50,750 nucleotides of DNA, from the NCBI GenBank assembly GCA_029565735.1, contig JAKQNO010000039.1, forward strand, positions 1-50,750, written 5' to 3'. The position numbers were made by a program, and so were the translations under genes. Each line of letters starts with the position of its first letter. Position 1 is the first letter of the stretch. Positions 18,831 to 26,109 of the stretch are shown here, piece by piece. Below the pieces are notes generated by a model. That model was not told the origin of the DNA. It did not search any database and worked only from the letters and a program-made list of their open reading frames with translations. The stretch is from a bacterium. Lineage in GTDB: Bacteria; Oederibacteriota; PGYV01.

Positions 18831-19997
18831 TTACTTTTTATTTGTTTTCTTTTTTGCCTGTATCATAAGGTCAATAAAATGGTTAAAAATATACCGCGCG
18901 TCGTGCGGTCCGGCTGACGCTTCCGGATGATGCTGAATGGAAAACGCCTTTAATTTTTTTACTTCAATGCCTTCAATTGTTTTGTCATTAAGGTTGATGT
19001 GCGTTACTTCAACTTTATGCTTTAATTTTTTAAGGGATTTTAAATCAACGGCAAAACCGTGGTTCTGGACCGTTATGTCTATCTTTTTTGTGCGCGTGTC
19101 CATTACCGGATGGTTGGCGCCCCTGTGGCCGAATTTAAGTTTATAGGTCTTTCCGCCCAATGCCTGCGCCAGAAGCTGGTGCCCGAAACATATTCCAAAA
19201 ATTGGTTTTTTACCCAGCAGTTTTTTTAGTTCTTCAACAATGTAAGGGACAGCCGAAGGGTCTCCGGGCCCGTTGGAAATAAAGATTCCGTCAGGATTTG
19301 TTTTTAATACATCTTCCGCTTTTGTGTCAATGGGGACAACGGTAACTTCACAGTTTAAATCCGTAAGTATCCTTAAGATATTATTTTTCATCCCGCAGTC
19401 AAAAGCCGTGACTTTAAGTTTTGTTTTGTTATTTCCCACCCTTACGTACCTGTCTTCATTTATCATCATGCCCACGGGTTTTAATTTCCCGCTCCATTTA
19501 TACGGCTTTTCAACAGTCACCTGTTTTGCAAGGTCAATCCCCACTATCGAAGGCGACTCTTTTACCTTTTTACGCAGAGAATCTTTGTTAAAATCAACCG
19601 TTGACAGCACGCTTTTCATAGCCCCAAAATCCCTTATGTGCCTTGTAAGCGCCCTTGTATCAATGCCCTCTATTGCCTGCTTGCCGTGTGCTTTTAAATA
19701 AGCGCCCAGCGTCATTCCGGCGCGCCAGTTGCTTTTTATTTTGCTCATCTCTTTAACCACAAACCCTTCGGCCTGCAGGCAGCGCGATTCCGCGTCGTCA
19801 TCCACAATGCCGTAATTGCCTATTTCCGGATAAGTCATTGTGACTATCTGCCCTTTATATGAAGGGTCTGTAAGAATTTCCTGGTAACCCGTCATTGAAG
19901 TGTTAAAAACTATCTCTCCGTATGCTTCGCCGTCGGCGCCGCACGACGAACCTTCAAAACATGTACCGTCTTCAAGCATCAAAACAGCTTTTTTCAT
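18831..19997 (-). CDS. carA: Carbamoyl-phosphate synthase small subunit, canonical glutaminase
   Basis: 388 residues from the chosen ATG at 19995-19997; a TTG two codons upstream is closer to the GGGAGA ribosome site than is usual. It releases ammonia from glutamine and channels it to CarB. The nucleophile Cys270 sits in FGICFGHQLL, and His357 and Glu359 in SIQHHPEASAGPHDA complete the triad. QNHGFAV supplies the glutamine-binding Asn. This intact copy is the direct in-window control for the degenerate copy at 14067-15251. It follows pyrC by 27 bases in the pyr operon. Confidence 0.95.
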   Translation of the reverse strand: MKKAVLMLEDGTCFEGSSCGADGEAYGEIVFNTSMTGYQEILTDPSYKGQIVTMTYPEIGNYGIVDDDAESRCLQAEGFVVKEMSKIKSNWRAGMTLGAYLKAHGKQAIEGIDTRALTRHIRDFGAMKSVLSTVDFNKDSLRKKVKESPSIVGIDLAKQVTVEKPYKWSGKLKPVGMMINEDRYVRVGNNKTKLKVTAFDCGMKNNILRILTDLNCEVTVVPIDTKAEDVLKTNPDGIFISNGPGDPSAVPYIVEELKKLLGKKPIFGICFGHQLLAQALGGKTYKLKFGHRGANHPVMDTRTKKIDITVQNHGFAVDLKSLKKLKHKVEVTHINLNDKTIEGIEVKKLKAFSIQHHPEASAGPHDARYIFNHFIDLMIQAKKKTNKK

Positions 19998-20024
19998 CTG
20001 CAATTCTCCCGGTTAAAAATCAGT

Positions 20025-21308
20025 TCATGCCTGCGCGTTCTGATATATTATTTTTCCTTTTTTTATCACATACTCCACGCTGCCGTGAAGGGTCTTTCCT
20101 ATAAACGGCGAATTGGTGGAACGGGACGCGAAAAAGTCCCTTGTAATTTTTACTTCTTTGTCAACATTTGCCACCACTATATCCGCGTTCTGGTCCACCG
20201 CAAGGCTGCCCTTTTTAAGGTTCAGTATCTGCGCGGGATTAACTGTTATTTTCGCGATTGCCTGCGACAGCGATAAGACGCCCGGCCTTATCAGGTATTC
20301 GCATATCAAAGGAAAAGCCGTTTCCAGACCCACAATTCCATACGCAGCGTTGTTAAATTCCACCCTTTTGTCCACTTCCGCGTGAGGCGCGTGGTCTGTG
20401 GCAATGACTTCTATCACATTGTCCTTAAGCGCTTTTCTGATTAATTTCACGTCTTCTTTTGTGCGCAAAGGCGGATTCATTTTAAAATTGGTGTCGTAGT
20501 CTTTCAGCGTGGATTCATCAAGAGAGAAGTGATGAGGAGCCGCTTCCGCGGTCACGTTTAATCCCTGCTTTTTTGCCCATTTAATTAACTCTATGGAACC
20601 TTCGGTGGATACATGCGCTATGTGAAGCCTGCCGCCTGTTTCGCGCGCCAGCAGAATGTCGCGCGCCACAATCACTTCTTCCGCGGCTTTGGGAATTCCC
20701 TTTAAACCAAGCAGCGTTGAATAGTACCCTTCGTTCATCACGCCTTCACCGGCCAGATCAGGATCTTCGCAGTGCTCTATGACGGGTATGTTGAACATTT
20801 TGGCGTATTCAAGTGCGCGCCTTAAAATTTCCGAATTCATCACCGAACTGCCGTCGTCCGATATGGCCACAGCGCCGGCTTTTACAAGTTCGCCTATCGG
20901 CGACAATTCTTTTCCTTCCCTGCCCTTGGTTATGGAGCCAATGGCATGGACGTCAACAAGCCCGACCTGCTTTGATTTAAGATTAATAAATTCAACCAGC
21001 GCCTGGTTGTCAATGGCGGGCGAAGTATTGGGCATGCAGGCAACGGTTGTGTAGCCGCCTTTCGCCGCCGCGCGCGAACCCGATTCAATTGTTTCTTTGT
21101 ATTCATATCCCGGCTCGCGGAAATGCGAGTGCATATCAATAAAACCGGGCGACACTATGCAGTTTTTGGCGTCAATTATCATCGCGTCGCGGTCGGAAAT
21201 GCTGCGCCCTATCTTGAATATCTTTCCGTTGGCCACAAATACGTCAAGTTTTTCCTCTGTCTTATTTGCAGGGTCAACCACTATCCCGTTTTTAATTAAA
21301 AGCTTCAT
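20025..21308 (-). CDS. pyrC: Dihydroorotase
   Basis: 427 residues, type I length. It closes carbamoyl aspartate to dihydroorotate. DMHSHFREPGYEYKET holds the HxH zinc pair and the substrate Arg; GYTTVACMPNTSP is the next family signature. Further metal and catalytic residues lie in IEHCEDPDL, LHIAHVST and ATDHAPH. GGAGG lies nine bases before the ATG, inside the end of pyrB, and the two genes overlap by 17 bases, which suggests coupled translation. PyrB and type I PyrC often form a complex. Confidence 0.95.
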   Translation of the reverse strand: MKLLIKNGIVVDPANKTEEKLDVFVANGKIFKIGRSISDRDAMIIDAKNCIVSPGFIDMHSHFREPGYEYKETIESGSRAAAKGGYTTVACMPNTSPAIDNQALVEFINLKSKQVGLVDVHAIGSITKGREGKELSPIGELVKAGAVAISDDGSSVMNSEILRRALEYAKMFNIPVIEHCEDPDLAGEGVMNEGYYSTLLGLKGIPKAAEEVIVARDILLARETGGRLHIAHVSTEGSIELIKWAKKQGLNVTAEAAPHHFSLDESTLKDYDTNFKMNPPLRTKEDVKLIRKALKDNVIEVIATDHAPHAEVDKRVEFNNAAYGIVGLETAFPLICEYLIRPGVLSLSQAIAKITVNPAQILNLKKGSLAVDQNADIVVANVDKEVKITRDFFASRSTNSPFIGKTLHGSVEYVIKKGKIIYQNAQA

Positions 21309-22224
21309 CTTTTTTACCTCCGCCCATCAGGTATAAAACCGCCATTCTTACGGCAACGCCGTTTGTAACCTGTTCGTTTATCACCGAATTTATTCCGTCA
21401 GCCACGTTCGGCGATATTTCAATTCCCCTGTTCATGGGGCCCGGATGCATTACCACGCAGTCCGGCTTCGCGTATTTAAGTTTTTCGGAATTAACGCCGA
21501 ACAGCGTGGCGTATTCCCTTAAAGTCGGGAACAGGTTCTTTTTCTGGCGTTCAAGCTGAACGCGCAGTATGTTTACCACATCCGCGTCCTTAAGCCCTTC
21601 TTTAAGATCATTACATACTGTTACGCCAAGCTTTTCTATTTCTTTGGGCATTAACGTGGTGGGCCCGACAACCTTTACTTTGGCGCCCATCTTTGTAAGC
21701 CCCCAGATGTTGCTGCGCGCCACGCGTGAATGCGCTATGTCGCCCACTATGGACACGTTTAAACCTTCTATCTTTTTCTTTTTTTCAATTATGGAAAACA
21801 TGTCAAGCAGCCCCTGCGTGGGGTGTTCGTGCATTCCGTCGCCCGCGTTAATGACCGATGACTTTATGTTCTTTGTAAGGAACAAAGGCACGCCCGATGC
21901 GCTGTGCCTTATTACCACCATGTCTATCTGCATGGCTTCAATTGTCGCAAGGGTGTCCAGAAGCGTTTCCCCCTTGACTACGGAGCTGGTGCTCATCTGG
22001 ATGTTTAAAACGTCCGCGCTTAGGCGTTTTGCCGCAAGTTCAAACGATGTCCTTGTGCGCGTGGAAGGTTCAAAAAACATGTTTACTATTGTCTTGCCTT
22101 TTAATGTGGGAACTTTTTTTATCGGCCTTAAAATTACCTGTTTAAAAGACTGTGCCAGGTTCAGGATTTCCTGTATGTCTTCCTTGGGAAGTTCCTGAAG
22201 CGTGATTAAATGCCTGAATGACAT
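21292..22224 (-). CDS. pyrB: Aspartate carbamoyltransferase, catalytic subunit
   Basis: 310 residues. It joins carbamoyl phosphate and aspartate in the first committed pyrimidine step. FFEPSTRTRTSFE is the carbamoyl-phosphate loop, NAGDGMHEHPTQGLLD and HPGPMNRG are the other active-site motifs. No regulatory subunit gene (pyrI) is visible, as expected where PyrR controls the operon. GGGGGC precedes the ATG; pyrR ends three bases upstream and pyrC overlaps the 3' end. Confidence 0.95.
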   Translation of the reverse strand: MSFRHLITLQELPKEDIQEILNLAQSFKQVILRPIKKVPTLKGKTIVNMFFEPSTRTRTSFELAAKRLSADVLNIQMSTSSVVKGETLLDTLATIEAMQIDMVVIRHSASGVPLFLTKNIKSSVINAGDGMHEHPTQGLLDMFSIIEKKKKIEGLNVSIVGDIAHSRVARSNIWGLTKMGAKVKVVGPTTLMPKEIEKLGVTVCNDLKEGLKDADVVNILRVQLERQKKNLFPTLREYATLFGVNSEKLKYAKPDCVVMHPGPMNRGIEISPNVADGINSVINEQVTNGVAVRMAVLYLMGGGKKDEAFN

Positions 22225-22227
22225 ATA

Positions 22228-22785
22228 TTACGCCCCCTTTTCCGGTTTTTCGGCCACGTAAACCTTGTCTTCGCCGTTTGATTCTATGTCAAGGATGATT
22301 GTCTCTTTTTCGGATGTGGGGACATTTTTACCCACGTAGTTTGCCTGAATGGGAAGTTCGCGGTGGCCGCGGTCAACCAGGACAGCAAGCTGAATGGATT
22401 TGGGCCTGCCGTTATCTATTATTACATCCATAGCGGCCCTTGTGGAACGGCCCGTGAAAAGCACGTCGTCAACAATTACAATATCCAGCCCGTCCACGCT
22501 GAAATTTAAATCCGTGGCGTTAATGTCCACGTTTGCTTTTATGTCATAGTCATCGCGGTAGAAAGTGATGTCAACAGCGCCTACCGGCACTTTGACTTTT
22601 TCAATGGATTCTATTTTTTCGGCAATGCGCTCGGCAAGGATATCGCCGCGTTTTCTGATGCCGACCAAAGCAAGATGTTTTGCGCCTTTGTTTTTTTCAA
22701 GGATTTCGTGGGCTATCCTTGTAAGCGCGCGGTCAATCCCCTCGCGGTCAAGGACTTCTGATTTAACCTTAAAGTTCTTTTGCAT
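22228..22785 (-). CDS. pyrR: Pyrimidine operon attenuation regulator and uracil phosphoribosyltransferase
   Basis: 185 residues from the second of two adjacent ATG codons. GGAGG at 22791-22795 is only two bases from the first ATG (22786-22788) but five from the second, so the second is preferred. DIVIVDDVLFTGRSTRAAMD is the PRPP-binding loop, and the fold matches PyrR, an RNA-binding protein that senses UMP and ends transcription of the pyr operon. Its first-gene position and the PyrR-type stem-loop in the leader support this role. The ribosome site itself is inside a 7 bp hairpin. Confidence 0.95.
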   Translation of the reverse strand: MQKNFKVKSEVLDREGIDRALTRIAHEILEKNKGAKHLALVGIRKRGDILAERIAEKIESIEKVKVPVGAVDITFYRDDYDIKANVDINATDLNFSVDGLDIVIVDDVLFTGRSTRAAMDVIIDNGRPKSIQLAVLVDRGHRELPIQANYVGKNVPTSEKETIILDIESNGEDKVYVAEKPEKGA

Positions 22786-22789
22786 CATT

Positions 22790-22815
22790 GCCTCCTTATC
22801 CCTAAATCAGGAGGC
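22790..22815 (-). promoter_or_regulatory. Hairpin sequestering the pyrR ribosome site
   Basis: On the minus strand GCCTCCT and AGGAGGC form a perfect 7 bp stem with a 12-base loop. The 3' arm contains the pyrR Shine-Dalgarno GGAGG. It lies after the attenuator terminator and could lower pyrR translation. Confidence 0.5.
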
Positions 22816-22830
22816 CGCTTACCCCATAAA

Positions 22831-22872
22831 TAAAAACGGCCTTCTACCCTGCAAGTCACGCAGAAAGAAGGC
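22831..22872 (-). terminator. pyr leader attenuator terminator
   Basis: On the minus strand GCCTTCT (22866-22872) pairs with AGAAGGC (22839-22845), with a CTGC/GCAG inner stem, followed by CGTTTTTATTT. It lies between the PyrR-binding loop and pyrR, as in other PyrR-controlled leaders. Confidence 0.85.
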
Positions 22873-22915
22873 TTATCGGCCTGCACGGAAGTAAACGCGT
22901 GCCAGCCTAAAAACT

Positions 22916-22953
22916 TCCCCTTACCGGTCTCGCAGGACCGATTTAAAGGATTG
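22916..22953 (-). promoter_or_regulatory. PyrR-binding stem-loop of the pyr leader
   Basis: On the minus strand the leader reads ATCCTTTAAATCGGTCCTG then CGAGACCGGTAAGGGG. GGTCC and GAGACC flank the conserved loop, and CCTT and AAGG close the stem, matching the PyrR anti-antiterminator consensus. The 3' part (GGGGAAGT) can instead pair with ACTTCC further along, which would give an antiterminator. Confidence 0.85.
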
Positions 22954-22976
22954 CATTTCGTTTTTAAATCTTAATT

Positions 22977-23005
22977 ACTATATATCACCTTTTAAGGAGT
23001 GTCAA
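22977..23005 (-). promoter_or_regulatory. Promoter of the pyr operon
   Basis: A perfect -35 TTGACA at 23000-23005 and a -10 TATAGT at 22977-22982 are separated by 17 bases on the minus strand. Transcription should start near 22970, just ahead of the PyrR-binding loop. Confidence 0.85.
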
Positions 23006-23058
23006 GGGTGATTTTTATTTATTATACATAACTATATATACGGATCAATACGCGCCGT

Positions 23059-23407
23059 TTATTCCTTCGCGCCTTTAATTATTTCTTCAATAACCGGAAG
23101 AATCTTTCCCAACTCTTCATCCCTGACCTTCCAGACTATCTTAAGATTAACCCCAAAATATTCATGTATAAGTTTATCCCTTGTCCCTCCCATTTCTTTC
23201 CAATGCAGCTGCGAATATTTATGTTTAATATCATCAGGTATTTTTTTTTACCGCCTCGCCGATCACTTCAAGCGATCTGACAACAGCATACTGAGTTTTT
23301 ATGTCCCGTAAAAAGCCTTCAAAATTCATATCTTTGGTGAATGACATTATATTATTAATTTCAGTTTTAATGTCATTGGCATAGTCAATATATTCCCGTT
23401 TGCTCAA
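23059..23407 (-). pseudogene. HepT-like toxin (DUF86), frameshifted at an A9 run
   Basis: The TTG start at 23405-23407 overlaps the stop of the MNT gene as TTGA. Translation opens with MSKREYIDYANDIKTEI and runs to VVRSLEVIGEAVKK, then stops after a run of nine A (plus strand 23241-23249). With one A fewer the frame continues as IPDDIKHKYSQLHW and through RDKLIHEYFG, which carries the RX4HxY motif of HepT RNases, to a stop at 23059. The second half is therefore intact in the next frame. This is either an assembly error, slippage control, or a recent inactivation. HepT and MNT normally form a toxin-antitoxin pair in which MNT adenylylates HepT. Confidence 0.75.
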
Positions 23408-23694
23408 ATGTACTGAACCTCCGAAAGAATATGCCTGCCAATAGCAGGTTTTAAAGCGGATTTTTCAACAAGGTCAACTTTTGCCTCAAGCAATTCAGAC
23501 AGTTTATTTTCCAGCTCAATAAAACCATAAAGGCTTGGTTCTTCGTTAAAACTTATCAGCACATCAACATCGCTTCCGGAGCGTTCTTCACCCCTGATAT
23601 AAGAACCAAAAACGCCTATCTCGGAGATACTATACGCATCCGAAAGTTCCTTTTTTTTGTCTTTTAACTTCTGTTTTATTTCGTTAATCTTCAT
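23404..23694 (-). CDS. MNT-type nucleotidyltransferase (antitoxin of a HepT/MNT pair)
   Basis: 96 residues. FGSYIRGEERSGSDVDVLISF is split by the family pattern GSxRxxxxxxSDxD, with the Asp pair binding metal. Minimal nucleotidyltransferases of this kind transfer AMP to the HepT tyrosine and silence it. The gene comes first, overlaps the hepT start by four bases and has its own promoter and GAGGTG site. It is intact although hepT is frameshifted. Confidence 0.85.
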   Translation of the reverse strand: MKINEIKQKLKDKKKELSDAYSISEIGVFGSYIRGEERSGSDVDVLISFNEEPSLYGFIELENKLSELLEAKVDLVEKSALKPAIGRHILSEVQYI

Positions 23695-23715
23695 ATTTAT
23701 TTCACCTCTGCTGTA

Positions 23716-23745
23716 ATTTTACCTTAAGATAACGCCAAAGGTCAA
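23716..23745 (-). promoter_or_regulatory. Promoter of the MNT/HepT module
   Basis: On the minus strand TTGACC (23740-23745) and TAAAAT (23716-23721) are 18 bases apart, about 22 bases ahead of the MNT start. Confidence 0.6.
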
Positions 23746-23933
23746 CTTCAATACATACTATTTTTAGGCGGGAATAATGGCGATTCTTTTATTATTCCAG
23801 CTGCGGCAGTTGCCTTTTAAACAAAAACACGCGCCTTACCTTCTACGCCATGGCAGCTGTATTACCCGGCGGCCGGGAAAAGGAGCGGTTGGAGCGTGCG
23901 TGCGAGCAAAAATCCCGGCAATGAAGCAATATA
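23746..23933. repeat. Gap with dispersed repeat module
   Basis: No gene is supported here. At 23885-23938 on the minus strand, TTCATTGCCGGGATTTTTGC and a following CTCCAACCG match the module at 7794-7836 and 9945-9991. The rest is GC-rich with a CGGCGGCCGGG stretch, unlike the flanking genes. Confidence 0.5.
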
Positions 23934-24338
23934 TTAATCATCCCTGCCCGGGCGCCAGGACCGGTTCTTTTTTACGCCGCTCTTTCTGCGTTTCTCTTCC
24001 AGTATCCTGCGCTTTACGGCTTTGGGCCTGCCGGCTTTCTGCTTGCGGATTTTTTCCGCCTGGGCGCGCGCTGACAGCCTTGCGTCTTCGCGCTTTTTTT
24101 CAACGCGCTCCGCAAGAATCTCCCTTGCCCGCACGCGGTTTAAAAGCTGGGAGCGTTCTTCCATGCATTTTATATCCATGCTTTCACGCTTATAAACAAG
24201 CCGCACGGCGGTTTCCACCTTATTTATATTCTGCCCGCCATGGCCGCCGGAGCGGATAAACTGCTCTGTAAAATCCGATTCTTTTATGCCAAGTCTGGCA
24301 AGCCTTTGCGTCACCGCTTCAAGACGTGTTAAGTTCAT
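23934..24338 (-). CDS. Class I release factor-like protein (GGQ domain)
   Basis: 134 residues. [20 protein letters not shown] carries the GGQ that triggers peptidyl-tRNA hydrolysis, followed by a basic, helical C-terminus rich in Lys and Arg. There is no codon-recognition domain, so it resembles small rescue factors (ArfB or C12orf65-like) that free stalled ribosomes, with the basic tail entering the mRNA channel. It is followed downstream by a repeat-filled gap. Whether it works on stalled ribosomes or another complex is inference from the family. Confidence 0.8.
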   Translation of the reverse strand: MNLTRLEAVTQRLARLGIKESDFTEQFIRSGGHGGQNINKVETAVRLVYKRESMDIKCMEERSQLLNRVRAREILAERVEKKREDARLSARAQAEKIRKQKAGRPKAVKRRILEEKRRKSGVKKNRSWRPGRDD

Positions 24339-24370
24339 CTTTTTAATTTCCCTTTAGAGTTATATATTTA

Positions 24371-24637
24371 TTACTCGTAATGCGTCCACATACGCAGGAC
24401 TTTTACAGTCTTGCTGTTTTTTATTACCTGATATACCAGCCTGTGTTGTATGTTAATCCTTCGGGAATAAGCACCATCAAGATCCCCTTTAAGTTTTTCA
24501 AAAGGAGGAGGGTTCTGAAAAGGATTAAGCGTGATAATATCAATCAATTTTAATATTTTTTCTTTTAAACCTGCGGCCGAGGCTTTCTTTGCGTCTGCCT
24601 GTGCCTGTTTTGTATAAACAACAATCCAATTTACCAC
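24371..24637 (-). CDS. yoeB: Txe/YoeB-family toxin
   Basis: 88 residues. The C-terminus SRRINIQHRLVY followed by KVLRMWTHYE is the YoeB signature, including the His and Tyr of the RNase site. YoeB cuts mRNA at the ribosome. The start overlaps the 3' end of the antitoxin gene by seven bases, the usual order. Apart from this module and the HepT pair next door, no other defence genes are seen. Confidence 0.9.
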   Translation of the reverse strand: MVNWIVVYTKQAQADAKKASAAGLKEKILKLIDIITLNPFQNPPPFEKLKGDLDGAYSRRINIQHRLVYQVIKNSKTVKVLRMWTHYE

Positions 24638-24873
24638 TTAATTCTCTTTGCACATTTAGCAACAGGCGTTTTCATCCCCTTAATAATCGACTCCCTCATT
24701 CCCGGAATCGAAAGCAAAAACATAGTCTCCTGAATAGCTGACCAGTCATCTTCCGAAATAAGTACAGCCGTGCCCCTTTTGCCTGTTATCTGAACAGGTT
24801 CATGCGACAGCGCCGCTTCGTCGAGAAGTTTAAAGAGATTCGCCCTTGCCTTGCTTGCTGTAATAGTTGTCAT
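24631..24873 (-). CDS. yefM: Phd/YefM-family antitoxin
   Basis: 80 residues from MTTITASKARANLFKLLDEA, the classic Phd/YefM DNA-binding start; the open frame runs 31 codons further upstream but through the promoter. GAGGTGA precedes this ATG. GKRGTAVLISEDDW continues the fold, and the basic C-terminus wraps the toxin. It probably represses its own promoter through the tandem repeat at 24889-24912. Confidence 0.88.
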   Translation of the reverse strand: MTTITASKARANLFKLLDEAALSHEPVQITGKRGTAVLISEDDWSAIQETMFLLSIPGMRESIIKGMKTPVAKCAKRIKW

Positions 24874-24888
24874 TTTTATCACCTCAAG

Positions 24889-24920
24889 TAAAGCGTACCA
24901 TAAAGCGTACCATATGTCAA
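24889..24920 (-). promoter_or_regulatory. Promoter and tandem 12 bp operator of the yefM-yoeB pair
   Basis: Two perfect tandem copies of TAAAGCGTACCA (plus strand, 24889-24912) sit just downstream of TTGACA (24915-24920 on the minus strand). A weak -10 TACGCT, 17 bases from the -35, falls inside the repeats, so a bound repressor would block transcription. Confidence 0.6.
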
Positions 24921-24933
24921 ATCCATTGATTAT

Positions 24934-24968
24934 AAAATAAAAAAGGATGCCACAATTTTTCGGCATCC
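24934..24968 (-). terminator. Terminator after the Kelch-like lipoprotein gene
   Basis: On the minus strand GGATGCC pairs with GGCATCC (arms 24962-24968 and 24945-24951), followed by TTTTTTATTTT. This is a clean intrinsic terminator. Confidence 0.85.
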
Positions 24969-25011
24969 ATATTTTTTTATTTACGGGCTATAACTTATAC
25001 TCTATGGCTTA

Positions 25012-25977
25012 CTAATACCCGCCCACCAGCACCAGTTTATCCCCAAAAGAAACCGGATGAAAACCGCATTTGATTCCGGTATTATCTATCTTCATTTTTT
25101 CCCATTTCAAACCGTCTTCACTTTCATATACATCGCCTTTTTGCGCTGTCGCATCCGCGGAAGCCGCGCATACATCACCCAGCACATAAATTTTATTATT
25201 CATAATCACCGATCCCGCGATATGGGAAAATCCAAAATTAAGGTCTTTATCCGCCTGTGTCCAGGTTATACCGTCATCACTTACCCATAATGGGTTGTCA
25301 TATTTTTTGTTTTTTGGCACAACAGAAATAATATACATTTTCCCGTTAAACACAAAACTTGTATGCCCTAATCCCGTTCCCTCCGGCGCGTTTGCCGCTT
25401 TAACCCAGACAGCCCCGTTTAAAGACCAGTAAATATCGCCTGATTCTCCTTTTGAATCCGTGCCGCCTATAAGCCACATATTGCCTTTAAATGACTGCAG
25501 CGTCATTCCATGACGCGGAGAAAAAGCCGCGCCTGCCGCAGCTTCAATCCAATTTATCCCGTCGGCTGAATACCATACATCATTTTTATAGGTTCCGTCA
25601 TAACCGCCCACAATCCATAACACGTTATTAAAAGTTATCATTGCGTGTCCTGTCCTTGCGGAAAATTCCGGGGAACCGGCAATAAGATTATAGTTTTCTC
25701 CGTCGGCAGATGAATAAACAGATGATTTTCTTGAAATACCATTAGTTCCTCCGGAGGCATACAGTACACCGTTCATTACCGCCGCTTCCTGAAAGTAACC
25801 ATCAATAACGGAAATCGTGATAAAAGACTTTGGAAAAACAGAAACTTCCGCCGGTACCGGTATAATAACGCTATTTTCATTTACAGTAGGAGTTACGGTA
25901 TTTAAGTTATCGGCACAGCCCGTGGATAGCAGCGCCAAAACCAATATAGATGCTGTAAACGCTATTAATCTGCTCAT
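25012..25977 (-). CDS. Kelch-like repeat lipoprotein
   Basis: 321 residues from the third-codon ATG, which lies six bases after AAGGAAG. A signal peptide ends at a lipobox (LALLSTGC), so the protein is lipid-anchored. The mature part has about six short repeats with a hydrophobic strand and Gly-Gly (VLYASGGTN, VLWIVGGYDG, MWLIGGTDS, IYVLGDVC, LVLVGGY), alternating with five SxDGxxW-type motifs (SADGINW, SDDGITW, SEDGLKW). This predicts a beta-propeller of Kelch or sialidase type. No catalytic residues are obvious, so binding is more likely than hydrolysis. It has its own terminator. Confidence 0.7.
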   Translation of the reverse strand: MSRLIAFTASILVLALLSTGCADNLNTVTPTVNENSVIIPVPAEVSVFPKSFITISVIDGYFQEAAVMNGVLYASGGTNGISRKSSVYSSADGENYNLIAGSPEFSARTGHAMITFNNVLWIVGGYDGTYKNDVWYSADGINWIEAAAGAAFSPRHGMTLQSFKGNMWLIGGTDSKGESGDIYWSLNGAVWVKAANAPEGTGLGHTSFVFNGKMYIISVVPKNKKYDNPLWVSDDGITWTQADKDLNFGFSHIAGSVIMNNKIYVLGDVCAASADATAQKGDVYESEDGLKWEKMKIDNTGIKCGFHPVSFGDKLVLVGGY

Positions 25978-26109
25978 TATCATCTTCCTTGTTATATTTT
26001 TTATAGCAGTTTACATATAAATTATATCATAAAATATAATGTATTATAGTATTTATATGAATTTTATACAAAAAAATTACGACTTAGACTTGGGCTTATT
26101 ATTAAAATT

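Noticed and set aside
23777-24259. Plus-strand 160-residue open frame
   Set aside because: It is the reverse strand of the release factor-like gene plus repeat DNA, rich in Cys, Arg and Pro with no recognisable domain and no ribosome site.
23059-25000. Defence island
   Set aside because: Only two small toxin-antitoxin modules and a ribosome-rescue-like protein are present, with no restriction, CRISPR or retron genes.
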